Below are positions 33,181 through 45,700 of a DNA stretch of 64,000 bases, piece by piece. The notes beneath the pieces were generated by a model. That model was given only the letters and a program-made list of their open reading frames with translations, was not told where the DNA came from and searched no databases. The stretch is from NCBI GenBank assembly GCA_000149265.1, contig CH002795.1, forward strand, positions 53,259-117,258. The letters are read 5' to 3'. The DNA is from Ciona savignyi. Its lineage: Eukaryota; Chordata; Ascidiacea; Phlebobranchia; Cionidae. The number at the start of each line of letters is the position of its first letter. The stretch's first letter is position 1. The translations under genes and the position numbers were made by a program.

Positions 33181-35999
33181 TGTTGAAACTTTGAAGCTAA
33201 TGTCCTCACTCGTACTGACGACTTGTTCGGCTCAAAACCGACATGAGACCCATATCAATACCGAACCAATGTAAAAATTACCCAAACTTCAGCTTGCTTT
33301 ATTAATTCTAAAAAGTTTTCACATTTAAAGCTACTTAATTGGCAATAAGTAAGGATCTTCTTATTAAAATGCGTATTATACAATGGCTGTTTTAAAAGAT
33401 TAGATCATACATATATATGTTTATAGTCGTAAGTTGCTTGGAATAGCGCTTGATACAAATGTGTAAAATTGTTTTTTTTGTCAATGCTTAGTAAGATATT
33501 TAAATGAATTGTTTATCTTAGGGTGTTTAATATATGGTTTGAATTTTCATTTTCACACGTGATCGCGGATAAATAATAGTAATTTATTATAATGCATTCG
33601 ATATGAAAATATGCTTTTTGTGATATGGAGTTTGCTATAGGCCCAAATAAAATTAAAAAAAAACAAGTTTTTAATATCACTATCCACCAATTGTCATGAA
33701 AGCGGGGATTTTATTACCGGATTTGGCCCGACCGGATTTGCTACATATGTTTCTCGCTGCGGTTCCATTGTCATCATTTCCACATTATTACGTCACACAA
33801 TGTTCTGTGACGCCACACAATGTTTTACGCAGCGCTGTACTTCGACACCTCAAGACGCCATTTTTAACAAACAATAAATTCCCAAACGCGTCTGTCGTCG
33901 AATAAGTCGCGAATATCACTCTGTGACATCATAATTAATAGAATGTTACGAAAAAAGTACCCGTCTGTAACTTTTATTTCAAAATTGACGTTTTTGTCAA
34001 ATATTTTTTTCATTTGTCAAATTGTTAAATATTTTTTTCACCACAAATTTATATTGCACGCAGAACTTCATAATCAGTTTTACTAATTTATGATGCTTTA
34101 TATTTTAAGTTAATTCTTATACAGTTATTTTACTTCAAAATGACTAGTTATAACAGGAACATTTTTGTTTATATCGAACTAAGCGACAAAGATATTTAAC
34201 ATTTGAAGAAAATTAAAAGGGATTTCGATGAATTTCGTTATTTTTTAAACAATTTTTAATTTTTTGGGGAAAATTTCCTTAAATTTTTGGAATAAAAATT
34301 AGGAATTTCGATATATTTATCTTTCTGTAATGTTTGTATAGAGGTTTCTTTGACCAGCAGTTTAAACGTTAAATCATTTTGTTATTTCGACCATTAAAGT
34401 TGTCCGAATGCGATTCGGGGCAGACAGTAGGGCGAGGAACAAATGTGCTCAGACCAGCAGCTGGGTTCGGGAATCCCATGATCTCAAGGCGCTAACCGAC
34501 GAAATTTGGCACGTAACACGCTATAGTTTCGACTATCATGCCGTTCTCTGCGATAATTAGAACGAAATGAAACACTGAAGGTGAAAAAACAAAGTTAGAC
34601 AATCGAAATAAATTGGCGTGATACGGCTTATAAAGAAAGATGACGAAAAATCATTATATTTTTAAAATTCCAAGTATTATTATTAAGGCATGACAGACAA
34701 AGAGGAATACGTCATTGCAAGATTTTTCCGGGCAAAAATAACGCGCTACCGTGAGCGTATCTGATGCAATACATAAAATAAACCAACTTTATGTCAAAAT
34801 TTAGGGTTACTTCTAAAATTATTACGTAATGATAAAATCTATTTTGTTTTTCCCTTGCCCGGCTTTGAACACACTGGTTCATTGGAGTTTTGGTATATTT
34901 GGTCCTTCAATACATTTAAGAAGAATATCCCAGATTATGTTTTTAAACGAGGCAGCTGGGTATTTGTTTACGACGAGTTAAGTTTTAAACCCGTGATGAG
35001 CGCATCCTTAATGGTTCGTTTTTAAATGGACGCCAATCGGCCCGCTAACCACGCATATTTCTAAACAATAATCTGTCGCGATTACCAATACTTTTACTTT
35101 TTTTGTTTTTATTTAGGTATCAGTTTCGAGCTAATGATGAGTTCGTTCCTTACACCGTTTTTCTTTATAATTCAGCATATGTAATTGTCGCGCAAGCTAT
35201 AATCGGCCACACCACCGTAAAACATTTTTTTCTTTTGAAAGATTTGATTTTTTATTGGCGCTACATTATTAACCACAAAAAGATATGTATATTGGAAAGC
35301 AGCACAATAAAGTAAACAATAGCAACAAAGAGTTTAAATAGAGCTCCATTTTTTTTAAATAGAGGTTTGTCATGTTGTTATTTTGGCTTTTAAAAAATCG
35401 GATATAGGAACATATTTATTATATTTTTTAAATAAGTTTAGAAGTGGTTTATCTTTTGTAATACCGTAAAACATTCTTTATCTAGAACAACCGGTGCCTG
35501 CACTTGCGCCCTCTGGGGACGGAAATGTGATAAGCACGGGGTGCCACGTGGTGTTTCACCTGTTCGGCGGCTGCCATTTAAACGGAGATTTAAAAACCTT
35601 TAACGAAGTTCATATTTTCGCCCTCCGCTCCGCTTATCCTCGTGGGAGGAGCACTAATAACTCCATTAATGCAATAAGGCAGACTTGTTGTCTGGCAAGA
35701 AGAGTTTTTATGCCTTTTAATCATTTGTTTGGAGCGGCCACCATTAGATAAGATGAAGTAACCAATAGTCGCCTTTATAAGAATAATTGAAATACCATAT
35801 GTCCGCTGTCAAGCTTGCCGGAACTATTGCAATATTAGTTCATGTTTTAATTTTATTCATATTTTAAGATGACGATTTTGTGCCCTGCAATGAGCCGGGA
35901 AAAAAAGCGTTTTAGAGGCAACTAGACCAAGTCGTCAATCTATGATTGTTCTAAGAGAAAATTGATATTATTTATAAGTCGAAGTAATAGTTTTAGTTT

Positions 36000-36190
36000 A
36001 GTTTATTTATTTTGTTCCAGTTTTAACTAGCAGCAAATATAACAAATCCCAAATACAGGAACACGGAAAGACTGCAAAACGAACAGTCGTTAAAATACTT
36101 CATCAATAAAGAATATCATTATCAATATCCCAAAAGCATCATAATACCACACATCAAAACTATCTGAAGTTAGTTAAAAATATACCGCGA
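36000..36190 (-). repeat. Dispersed AAACTAAACT-tailed repeat (copy)
   Basis: tttagtttagtttatttatt, caggaacacggaaagactgc and acgaacagtcgttaaaatac correspond in order to the copy at 7425-7615. Confidence 0.6.
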
Positions 36191-36663
36191 ACCACTATAT
36201 AGGTTGGCGACTTGTACTTAGTCGGGAGTAGTGGGTCACTATTCAATAATTAAAATAATGTTATTGAAAGCAAAGTAATGGTTATTGAAACATCCGTACA
36301 TTGAGTCTTAGTTAAAAAAGTAAAGTTAAAAGAAAATTGATTGTATAGAAAGTAGCAAGGAAATAGCCGTAAAAACGGGACATAGGCCTATACAACCTGG
36401 GCTTTAGGCCTACTTGTCATTTCAAAACCATATTTTTCTATTTTTTGAAGGTTATAAGACGGGCAAACGACCAATTACCGCACACCCACAATGAAAACAA
36501 TTATTTGCCAATCACGTGTGTTTTTTTATGCCAAATAAAATCTTGGTTTAGTTCATCACTTTTTAGTCAAACGGTGGGGAATCGAAACTAGTCGCTAGCT
36601 GTTGATTGGGTCCTTGGGCAAGACCATTAGCAGACACCATCTGACCCCAGTGGATTAATATGT

Positions 36664-36874
36664 TAGGATAGGGTAGGATAGGATATTTATGTTTATCCCC
36701 GTGAATGGGAAAACCAAGGGGGTTAAGACACGGGCAAACGTTAGATCACCTCGCGCCCACCGTCGGGTTACCGGAGCTATTCCAGTGACTAGCTAGCGAC
36801 CAGTTTCGCACCTGCAACCTTTCGATTGAAAGGCGACGCACTTAACCGCTAGACCAACCAGACGGATTGTTATA
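36664..36874 (-). mobile_element. tRNA-derived SINE with internal deletion
   Basis: The tail side (ggatatttatgtttatcccc), the body to ggttaccggagctattccag, and then directly the head (gcacctgcaacctttcgatt, ttaaccgctagaccaaccag) are all very close to the reference copy, but about 85 bp between them are missing. Confidence 0.85.
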
Positions 36875-37079
36875 AGCATATAAAACCGTGAATAAATCTA
36901 ACCACTTGAATACCCTACGGCCTACGTAGAAGATACAAAATTTTCATCCCATTTTCGTCGATATCCCGCAAGTCTATTGTCACCGGTGCAAATTTCAATC
37001 CAATAATGAGCTTGTACGACTTTAAGCCACTGTGTATGAGTTAATATAAAATTCTCCGTGTGAATCAATCTAGGCAATT

Positions 37080-37215
37080 ATGCACTACTTTTTATAACAG
37101 GTTAATTTTCAAAATCATGAATTGTTCGGAGCTAAGACGTATTTGTATAGGAGTTGGTATATGTATTGATCACGTTAACCATTAGGCCACAGCCACACGA
37201 CCGCGCAGTCGCGAA
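37080..37215 (-). mobile_element. Second tRNA-like short element
   Basis: On the minus strand, gtggcctaatggttaacgtg is a good A-box match, preceded by gactgcgcggtcgtgtggct. Weaker relatives occur near 8935-9065, 18525-18625, 26690-26830 and 27385-27435. Unlike the main SINE it has no tatcc tail. Probably another tRNA-derived family. Confidence 0.5.
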
Positions 37216-37492
37216 TTATTCCACAATATTATGAAATGGATTTAATATATCTATGTGACATTGCTAGGTTTTTCACAGGGGAAGTCCCTATAAAGAAGTT
37301 TGGATTTTTTCTAATTCAAATTTCCAAAAAAGACCTAGGAATCCAAAGTACTAAAGAGGTACTCATTATTGGGAAGTATAGTAATGGATTTCTAGGAAAA
37401 ACACTCATTTTAGTTTATTTGGAGTACGAACAAATGCAGAAACATCTATTTGCTCTTAAAGAATGAAGGAAGTTATTTTATTTACCATAATA

Positions 37493-37697
37493 CTACAGGA
37501 TCGCTTGGGCCTTGGAGCGCTTGGATCACTTAGATTGCTATGAAAAGTAATTCTAACCCTGTCTCAAACACTAATCTTAACCCCAGAAATAACTTTAACC
37601 CTAATCTTAACATTAATATCATGGCTTTTGTAAATACGAAGTATAGTAAGCGATTCAAGCGCTCCATGTGATCCAAGCGGTTCAAGCGATCCTGTAG
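37493..37697. mobile_element. MITE with 17-19 bp inverted ends, TA flanked
   Basis: Left aatactacaggatcgcttg and right caagcgatcctgtagtat are inverted copies. Taking the element as ctacagg...cctgtag leaves TA on both sides, as for Tc1/mariner-type elements. About 205 bp, no ORF. Inside are aaccctaatcttaac-type repeats resembling telomere repeats. Confidence 0.75.
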
Positions 37698-37853
37698 TAT
37701 TTAGAGGCTCCGCGCAATCTATACCTATTGCCATAGGTTTAAATCAAATACCCCTCTGACTATGTTATTGTGCAATTTTTATATTTACATTATTAACTCC
37801 ACGTTAAATGTCACGTCTATTGTTATGGTATTTCCTTTTAGATTTAGTCACGG

Positions 37854-38235
37854 ACCAGTATGGAAAGTATGGCAGCTGCACACTCGAGTTTTTTTTTCTC
37901 TGCGTCTTTGCACACTTGGGTAATTTCACTCATGCTCGTGAGCTGGCAGTATAAACATCGTATAATTTCCAATAAACTTGTAAACCTACCTCTGGACCTC
38001 GGGTAATTTACTTTCCGTACATTTTTAGTTACGTAGATAGATATGTTAGCTGCGGACACGAAAGATTGAGGATAGAATAATATGTTTTTTTTAGATTTTG
38101 GTAAAACAGTTATGAAAAGGAGATTGAGTGCACACTTGAAGTGTGCACTCTTGGACGTTTGCACACTGCACACCCAAATATTTGGCGCGTGCACACTCGA
38201 GATCTCGGCGAAAATTGACGTACTTTCCATACGGG
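37854..38235. mobile_element. MITE with inverted ends and 7-bp flanking repeat
   Basis: Left accagtatggaaagtatgg and right cgtactttccatacgg pair as terminal inverted repeats. The direct repeat gtcacgg flanks both ends (37847-37853 and 38236-38242), compatible with a hAT-like 7-8 bp target duplication. An internal near-perfect palindrome gtgcacacttgaagtgtgca lies around 38128-38150. The ORF 37844-38230 merely spans the element. Confidence 0.72.
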
Positions 38236-38555
38236 GTCACGGAGAGTAAAATTTGCGTATTTTTACTAACTCTATCATAGGACAAACCAATTATTTAGTT
38301 GGATCTTTTATGCAAGGGCAATACTAAAACTAAAGTAAGATAAAAGAAGTGAAAGTACTCACTAAAAATAAGACAACTAATTCGAACCTGTCCAAACACT
38401 AATCTTTTACAGAACTAACCCTAGACTAGATAGCTAATCACAGAACTAACCCTAGACTAGATAGCTTCTAAGATAACTTGGTTTTACCCAAACATCTTAT
38501 AAATTTGAAGTTTAAACTCTGTTTAACTGTTTAACTCTGTTTAACTGGTGCAAAC

Positions 38556-41500
38556 ATGGATACAATGGAACAATTTGGAAGTGTGCAACGAACAAAGGAT
38601 TTGTTGAACTTATCCGCCATGTTGAATCAAAATGCTTCAAGCGATGAAGATGAGGTTAGTTTGATCCAAGGGGCTGGAAATTAAACTAGGAACTTATTCT
38701 GTTTGAAAACAGTTTATAAATCACCACCCAATGAGGTCCATTCCAGAATTAAAATTTGTATGATTTCGAGGGGTTTCACTAATCTGCGGGACATCGTGTC
38801 GGCACGACACACTATAACATAAGCGGGGCAAATTATAACACAATCAAGACAGTGTATATCATGAGCAGGAAAAAGTATTTTTGTCACCAACATTAGCGGG
38901 GCGTTGTTAGGGTTTATCATGATACTACCTCTTGCCTTAATGATATACTATTACCCCGTCCAGCTTATATTAGTGAGGAAAATACCCTTCGGCCCTCTTT
39001 TCACTGTCCTGTAGAATAGTGTCATGTTCTGCTCCGCTGTCCCACAGTTTACTGAAGTCTCCTCCCTGATTTCAATTTTTTTTTAAATTCTAGCAAATCA
39101 AATTTAAGAACTCATAGCTGAACAAATTCAGTTTTGTGAAATTTTATCCAAAGTGAGAAAAAGTGATAAAAACGTAAAATTGTTTTTTACTTAACAATGA
39201 TATTGATTTTAATTAAAAATAACAATTATTTTATTAACACATATATTAATTATCCTTAAGCAAATTTTAACAAAAAATGTTTGCTTTTCAATTATATTTT
39301 AGTGCAGTTTAAAATTATACATTTGAAAATATTGATTCTCAATAAATCTGGAAATCATACATTTCAAACTGTATTTGATATTGTAATAAGGGTTTAAATA
39401 CTGCAAAATTAAGTTTTTATTATCATGTAAGGTATAAAGAATGTTTAAAAGACAGTTTGTTCAAGTAAATATATATGTAACTGTGTTAAAAGTTTTTTAT
39501 ATCCTGTTTATTAATTGCTGATGTGGTGGAACAACCCCAAGATTTGAATACGTATGTTTGGAAAATTTAGGCACACATTTGCAAGTATAAGTTTTAAAAA
39601 CATTCCCTGAAACCCCAAGCGGGCGGTCTGATATTTATGGAAATGTGAATCAACACATTGCAGCTTGTGTTGCTATTTGACATTATCTGTTAAGATTCTG
39701 GGTAATACATCATTGACATTTTTGTTCTTGTTCCCTTCAGCCTGACACAAGTGCACCAACCCTGACACCAGCTTCAATAGGAACGAGTAAAAAGGCAGGA
39801 AAGAAAACAGAAACACCATACGGTAATTGCCTAGTTCAAAGCGCTAATATCTTATTGAAATTTGTATTATCATTTGTTTTGTGCAACTATGATTGCCCAA
39901 TTATGATAATGTAATTTTTTAATATACTTAACTCCTACCTTAACTGGTTTAAAGGCATGTTTACAGTCTGTTAATGTACTGTCCACAGCTAAAGTTGAAA
40001 CAAAGGAAGGTGACATTTGGACAGAAGCTGAAGTGCACGACGGAAATTTGTTTTCAGATGAAGGCGACCCAAGACCACAACCCACGTATGTCTGCTATCT
40101 TGTTGTCTGCTGTCTTGGTGGATAGGATAGGATATTCATGTTTATCCCCGTGAATGGGAAACCAAGGTTATCACATGGGCAATCGTCAGATCACCTCGCG
40201 CCCATCGTCGGGTTACCGTAGCTATTGCAGTGTGTTGTATATAATTCACACGATCCTTCAATTTAATAGAACCGATTAATACGCTGGGTTCAGGCAATGT
40301 CTGTAAAGTGCCTCGCCCAAGAACACAACTGACTAGCTAGCGACCAGTTTCGCACCTAAAACCTTTCGATTGAAAGGCGACACACTAAACCTCAACACTA
40401 ACCGCTTGGACTATGGGTTTTGTTAGTTCATTTTTTGGGTGTGGGAAAGCCTTAATAATTCATCCATTGAATTACCATTGTCCATTGCCAAGTATTAAGC
40501 TGTGATACCCGTAGACTACCTGCCCTGCCACTTACCACATCTTTGTACCATTCCTGTATAGGGTCATATAGAAGATTCTAGTACAAGATTAACTTCTTGC
40601 ACCAGTAACCAGTTCTTTTTAATTAATTGTTTAAAAATAATTAGTCCAGCAATACCTTATGCTAAAGAAATTATTCTTTTTTTTTAACTTTTATTTTAAT
40701 TCAAAATGAATTATTTATTTTAATTCTAAAAGGATAATAGACATATCTAAAAAAATAAAAAATAAACTTTATTCCTTCATACCAGATATGACATATCGTA
40801 CAAACAAAAAGTGACCTCAGAAGACCTTTTCCTCGGCATGGGAGGTAAGAATCCATCGACAGCTTGTTGTGAAGACATGCTGATCAAGATTGATCTTCCT
40901 GGATGCTCCATGAAAGATGTGGAGTTGGATGTGAAGGAGGGGATGCTGGATTGCAGATCTCCCAACTTGTGAGTTTTAACGTTGTTCTATCTGCATCAAG
41001 ATCATGGGTTTTATGGCTTTATTCATTGTGCAACTGTAAAGTACTGTAAGTTTTAACTTAGTGTTTCCTTACTTTTCTCCATTTAACGTATGTGCCCCTT
41101 TAATAAGCGGATTTTTTTTTTGTCAACAAACAAGGCTGTGTCGGCATGTTGTTACTTTGCTAACTAGTTTGCTTATGTCAGGCAAAAATTTGCGGAATTA
41201 CCAACTTCGATTTTTGGTCATACATGTTGATCAGATTCCCATTTATATCTTCAAGAAGCTGTTTATTGAGTAAAAACCTTTGTAGCAATTTGGGTTTACA
41301 GAAGGTAATTTTTGATACACCCCTTCGATTAACGATAATTAGCTAAACTGAATACAGCCTCAGACTAGTTGGTTGTGTACTTAGCTCCACATAACCCAGT
41401 TAGCTCCACATAAACCCAGTTAAATAAATGAGGTGAAAAAACATACAACACACAGTAAAAGCACCAATAACAATCTTAAACTAATTAAGTCAGAGATATC

Positions 41501-41938
41501 AATCTTTGGTGTCTAATATCCTAATTCATAAACATTGGAAAGAGAGCTTTTGGCTTATATTGCGATTCTATCTAAACTTTGTAGTGGATATGAATATAAT
41601 ACATATCTAGGATGTTGAAGTATCAATATGTTGCATAATCTATATTCATATACTTAGGTCATGTAGTTTGGTTTATTAACATTTTATATTATCACTTAAT
41701 TTCCCGATCTGACAGGCTTGTTGTATCAAATGATTTAGTCTTTGATATTATCTACATTATGTGGTTTATGTGGGTATAAACAATCACTCATTTAATTGTT
41801 TCCCGCAGTCGATTGCAGCTACCATTACCTCACCCTGTTCACCCTAAAAAAGGCTCAGCGAAATGGGACGGAAATAAAGAAATTCTTCAAGTGACTTTAA
41901 CAATGAATAGGGAATACGACTTTGTAAATTTTCAGTAA
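38556..41938 (+). CDS. DNAAF6: DNAAF6 / PIH1D3, axonemal dynein pre-assembly factor
   Basis: Five exons with matching phases: 38556-38654, 39741-39822, 39989-40085, 40786-40968 and 41809-41938, about 196 residues (human about 214). The C-terminal half matches DNAAF6: PTYDISYKQKVTSEDLFLGM, KNPSTACCEDMLIKIDLPG, VELDVKEGMLDCRS, LPLPHPVHPKKGSAKWDG and LTMNREYDFVNFQ. This is a PIH/CS-type fold. The N-terminus is acidic and disordered (NASSDEDE). The protein works in the cytoplasm with HSP90-type chaperones to assemble ciliary dynein arms, so in a tunicate it should serve sperm and ciliated cells. A SINE occupies part of intron 3. The start chosen is the first ATG, with an in-frame second Met three codons on. 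GATB follows on the same strand about 0.8 kb later. Confidence 0.9.
40121..40414 (-). mobile_element. tRNA-derived SINE, full length, in DNAAF6 intron 3
   Basis: Runs from tail (gataggatattcatgtttat) through gcgcccatcgtcgggttacc and ccgattaatacgctgggttc to head (aaacctttcgattgaaaggc, then aaccgcttgga). It starts only about 35 bp after the exon 3 donor. Confidence 0.88.
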
Positions 41939-42753
41939 TTCGCTAAATATAAACTGGATTTCATGAACTTCAAGTTCAAGTTAGCTGTGCAGAATAGGTT
42001 TCCGTAACCACTGTAACATTCACGTCTGATGTCAAATTTATTAGCTCCATATTTTTCGGGTGTTGTAGCAACTTTTCTGATTGTGTGATTGTTGGCAAGA
42101 ATATGAACAGTTTGTAAAAACTCTGTTGGTGGCCTTGGCTGGACATATGTAAAATAATATTAACAATATAGTGGTAGACATATCCCGCACCTATCATCCA
42201 TTACTCATTGTGCCCCTGGGCTACACTCTTTCACATTTCTTGCACTTGGATGAAGCTAATTTTTTTTAACATTAAATGTTAATCTTTATACCAGTAGCTG
42301 TGCTAACTCAACTGGTGTTATGAGTTTCAATGATAACCACCTGTAATATTGGACAAATATTTTGAAATAATGTAAATGACAAAATTAAACCAGGTTATTT
42401 AAAACTAATTTTTGTGGGTATTAATTCAGATCTTTTGTTCACTGTGTCGTTTAAATTACTTTCACAGATATATAAATATATTGGTGCTTTATTTTTTTAA
42501 ACATTGAAACATTATTGGTACTGTTCAAACTATATCATTTTTATTTGTACCTTAACCAAATTTTTAATTCTTTAAAACTATACTGTGAATACATTTTTAT
42601 AAGATTTAAATAGTTTTGATTTACTATAAAAGTATGTGTTGATTGTTAATTTTTAAATCGTTTTATTTTAGTAAATAATTGGTTGCTTTATGTTTGTTTA
42701 GGTAAAAAATACCAAATGTGTAGCGTAGGATTATCTTAGCCTGCAAGCACAAA
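41939..42753. other. Spacer between DNAAF6 and GATB
   Basis: 0.8 kb, AT-rich, holding the DNAAF6 3' UTR and the GATB promoter. No repeat, hairpin or coding exon recognised. The minus ORF at 41976-42197 has no family signal. Confidence 0.5.
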
Positions 42754-45700
42754 ATGAATTACTCCAGGTGGAAAGTATTATGCACTCGGTGTAAAACTAG
42801 TTGGGTGACACGTAGTTATGCAAGTCAAGCTGACGTTATCTCAAGGTGAAGTTGAATTTCTTTAAGCTTTTTTTTCACCTTTATGACTATATTTCTTTGG
42901 TTTTTTGTAGTTCTGTTCTTTTAAAAACAATTCAGCTAAGGGATGTATAGTGTACATGAAGTGGTTTAATGTTGGTTGTGGTTTTCAAAGAAAATTGGTC
43001 TATTTAAAAAAAACTAGAGTTAAATTAAAAAACACACCTTACAGTTACAAAAATATTTGTATAAAATGAAATAAATAACTTTCTGAATTTTTATCCCAAT
43101 AAAAGAAAAATATTTATTTTTGTTAAATCCTGAAAGATGACCTTAGTATTTACTCTAATTTATTCATCATTGTTGGCTGTTTTTTGGGGGTTTGTCATAT
43201 TGGCCATTACCAATTCAACCAAATTTATAACAATATTTAAAAGTAATAATTTGAATTTCCAGACCTTCTCACAGTGAATGGAAACCAGTGATTGGACTCG
43301 AAGTTCATGCACAAATTAATTCAAAAACTAAGATTTTTTCATCTGCGCTTAATAAGTTCATGGCCCCACCAAACTCGCTTGTATCTCAGTTTGATGCTTC
43401 GATGCCTGGCACTCTACCTGTAAGTTGGTAATTTGGACTTTAAATTTATGTGCACATACCTTATAATAATATATAATAATTAGTAACTAATAATAAGCTG
43501 GTGAGATTTGGTAAGGCTTTAAGCCAAACACGACAAACAATTTGACAGATTAGTTTGGTAGTTTATTGCTCCTTCTTTAAGACTCTAAAAGGTTGTAGGT
43601 CCGAAACTGTTCACTAGCTAGTATGTTGTGTACTGTGCAACGCACTTAACAGCTATTGTCGGAACCTAGTGGATTAATGGATTGTATACCACATCTATGA
43701 TAACACAAGAGCAAAGAAAAAAGTGCATCCATCACATTGATGCTATAACTATAAGAACCAACGTGTTGTTTTGTGTTTATTTGTGTTGATTCTTTAACAA
43801 GATCAAGGTTCATTTAGAAAAGTGCTAGGTACCATTGTGTAACTTGTTAAAAAAGTTTGAGAACCACTGATCTGTTGTGTTCATCATATATTACTTGTGG
43901 TAGTTGAATTGCATGACAAGAAGTTGAAAATCCTCATAGAAATCACAACATCGTTGATGTTTCAGGTGTTGAACAAGGAATGTGTTCGTGCAGCAGTGAT
44001 GACCGCATTTGCACTCAATTGCAACTTTAACCTCCGATCTACTTTTGATAGGAAACACTATTTCTATGCAGACATGCCAGTAAGAATGTTTGTTTGTTAT
44101 TTGCATCTCACCGGAACCTTACTTTTTGTCTTCTGCATTTTCAAAGCATCTATTTTATATCTGTATATAGATATATTATATAAGTGGGTCATTCCATGTC
44201 AAATGAGCCAAAATTAGAACATTTTTCAACCCAAAAATTTTAAATAAGCTCACACTATAAAGTAAAATAGCCAATTTCTCACTGGTAATGGGAAACCTTT
44301 AGTTTTTAATTTTCGTTGGGAATTGTCTGATCGTTTGAACATTAAGTGTACACGTACTAATAATTGCATCAAATATAATTTTAAAAAACAACACATGTCC
44401 ATCTAAGCAACATTTCGCAAGTCCTTTGAGGTTCTTGTATTTTGTTTTGTTTAGACTTGTATTTGCGTCGATTGCTGGGACTTAACCAGTCCATGCCATC
44501 CCCAACTAAGAGTCCTTAGCCAAAACTCAATACCTCATAATCCGACTCTTTACAAAAGGTTTCTTTTATTGTTAGTCTCAATCCCATATGTTTCTGGACA
44601 AAAAAAATATTACTTATCCCACTAAAAAGTGAATTTCCACTACTTGCAGCACGGTTACCAAATAACCCAACATTGGACTCCGATAGCATTTGACGGCCAT
44701 TTTACTTTTCCCTCTTCGAATGGAATGGAATCAAAATCGTTAAAAATTGAGCGTCTTCAGCTAGAACAAGACAGCGGAAAAAGTTTGCATGATGAAATCG
44801 ATAATGTGTCTCTTATTGATTTAAATAGAGCAGGTAAATTGGTTTTAACTATTAATTTCCAAAGTTGAGATTTTAGTTTCCTATACCATAATTAAATTAA
44901 AACAAAAAAATTGATTAATAATTGAAAAAGTACGACCTAGGATAGAATATTTATGTTTTATCCCATGAATGGGAAATGCAAGTGTCAGATTACCTTGTGT
45001 CACACACCAAAGCTATTGCAATGTGTTTTATATTAGTGGGGCTTATTAGTGAGGGACAATGTAATCGGAAGTTTACCGGTTTGTTTTGATTTTGTAGAAT
45101 CAAAAATCATAAAACTGTTTATCTCATGCGTGGTTGCTGGAAATGGGCAGTTATGTTGTAATGTATTTATCTGAAATAACCCTAATTATGTTACTGTGGG
45201 CAAGATAGTGTCCGATGGTTACCATGTCATAATTTATTCTAATATTTAAGACTAACATGGCTTTCCTATCATGTTATCAGGTGTTGGCTTGATGGAGATA
45301 GTTACAGCTCCTGAGTTACACAGTGCAACGGATGCGTGCGCATTTATCCATGAACTTCATCTCATGTTATGCACATTGGGCACCTGTGAGGGCAAAATGT
45401 CAGGTGACTATTCGGTTTTCTGTTTACCATGTACTATAAAATATTGAAAGTTTATAATGATGTCAAACTAAGAAAGAAATGGAAAGCTGTTTTTCTGACA
45501 CAACAAGAGAATGTTTTAAATTATAGTCTAAATGGCTTATAGATAACTTCTTCTTTCTATGAAAACTATTTCAATCAAACTGATCAAATATTTGCATTAA
45601 AACTATGATGTTTTTTAATACTAGGCTGTTTTCTACGTCGAATATTAAATGATGTTTTTACTTGGATTGACAAATTTTATGCTTTCATTTAAAGCCTTGG

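Larger units (their letters stand above)
32657..38555. other. MRF upstream region and spacer to DNAAF6
   Basis: 5.9 kb between divergent starts. The MRF-proximal part holds candidate motifs listed separately. A tRNA-like stretch lies at 34440-34510. The ORFs at 33696-33905 and 35494-35751 show no family match. 36000-37215 is filled with repeats (an AAACTAAACT-type copy, a SINE, a second tRNA-like element), and two inverted-repeat elements occupy 37493-38235. Just upstream of DNAAF6 are direct repeats of a 33-bp unit (acagaactaaccctagacta) at 38398-38465. Confidence 0.5.

Noticed and set aside
35494-35751. 85-codon plus-strand ORF in the MRF upstream region
   Set aside because: No family motif, no splice partner. 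The sequence could as well be regulatory, but there is nothing firm to call.
37560-37620. Telomere-like aaccctaatcttaac repeats
   Set aside because: Imperfect, only a few units and inside a MITE; not a chromosome end.
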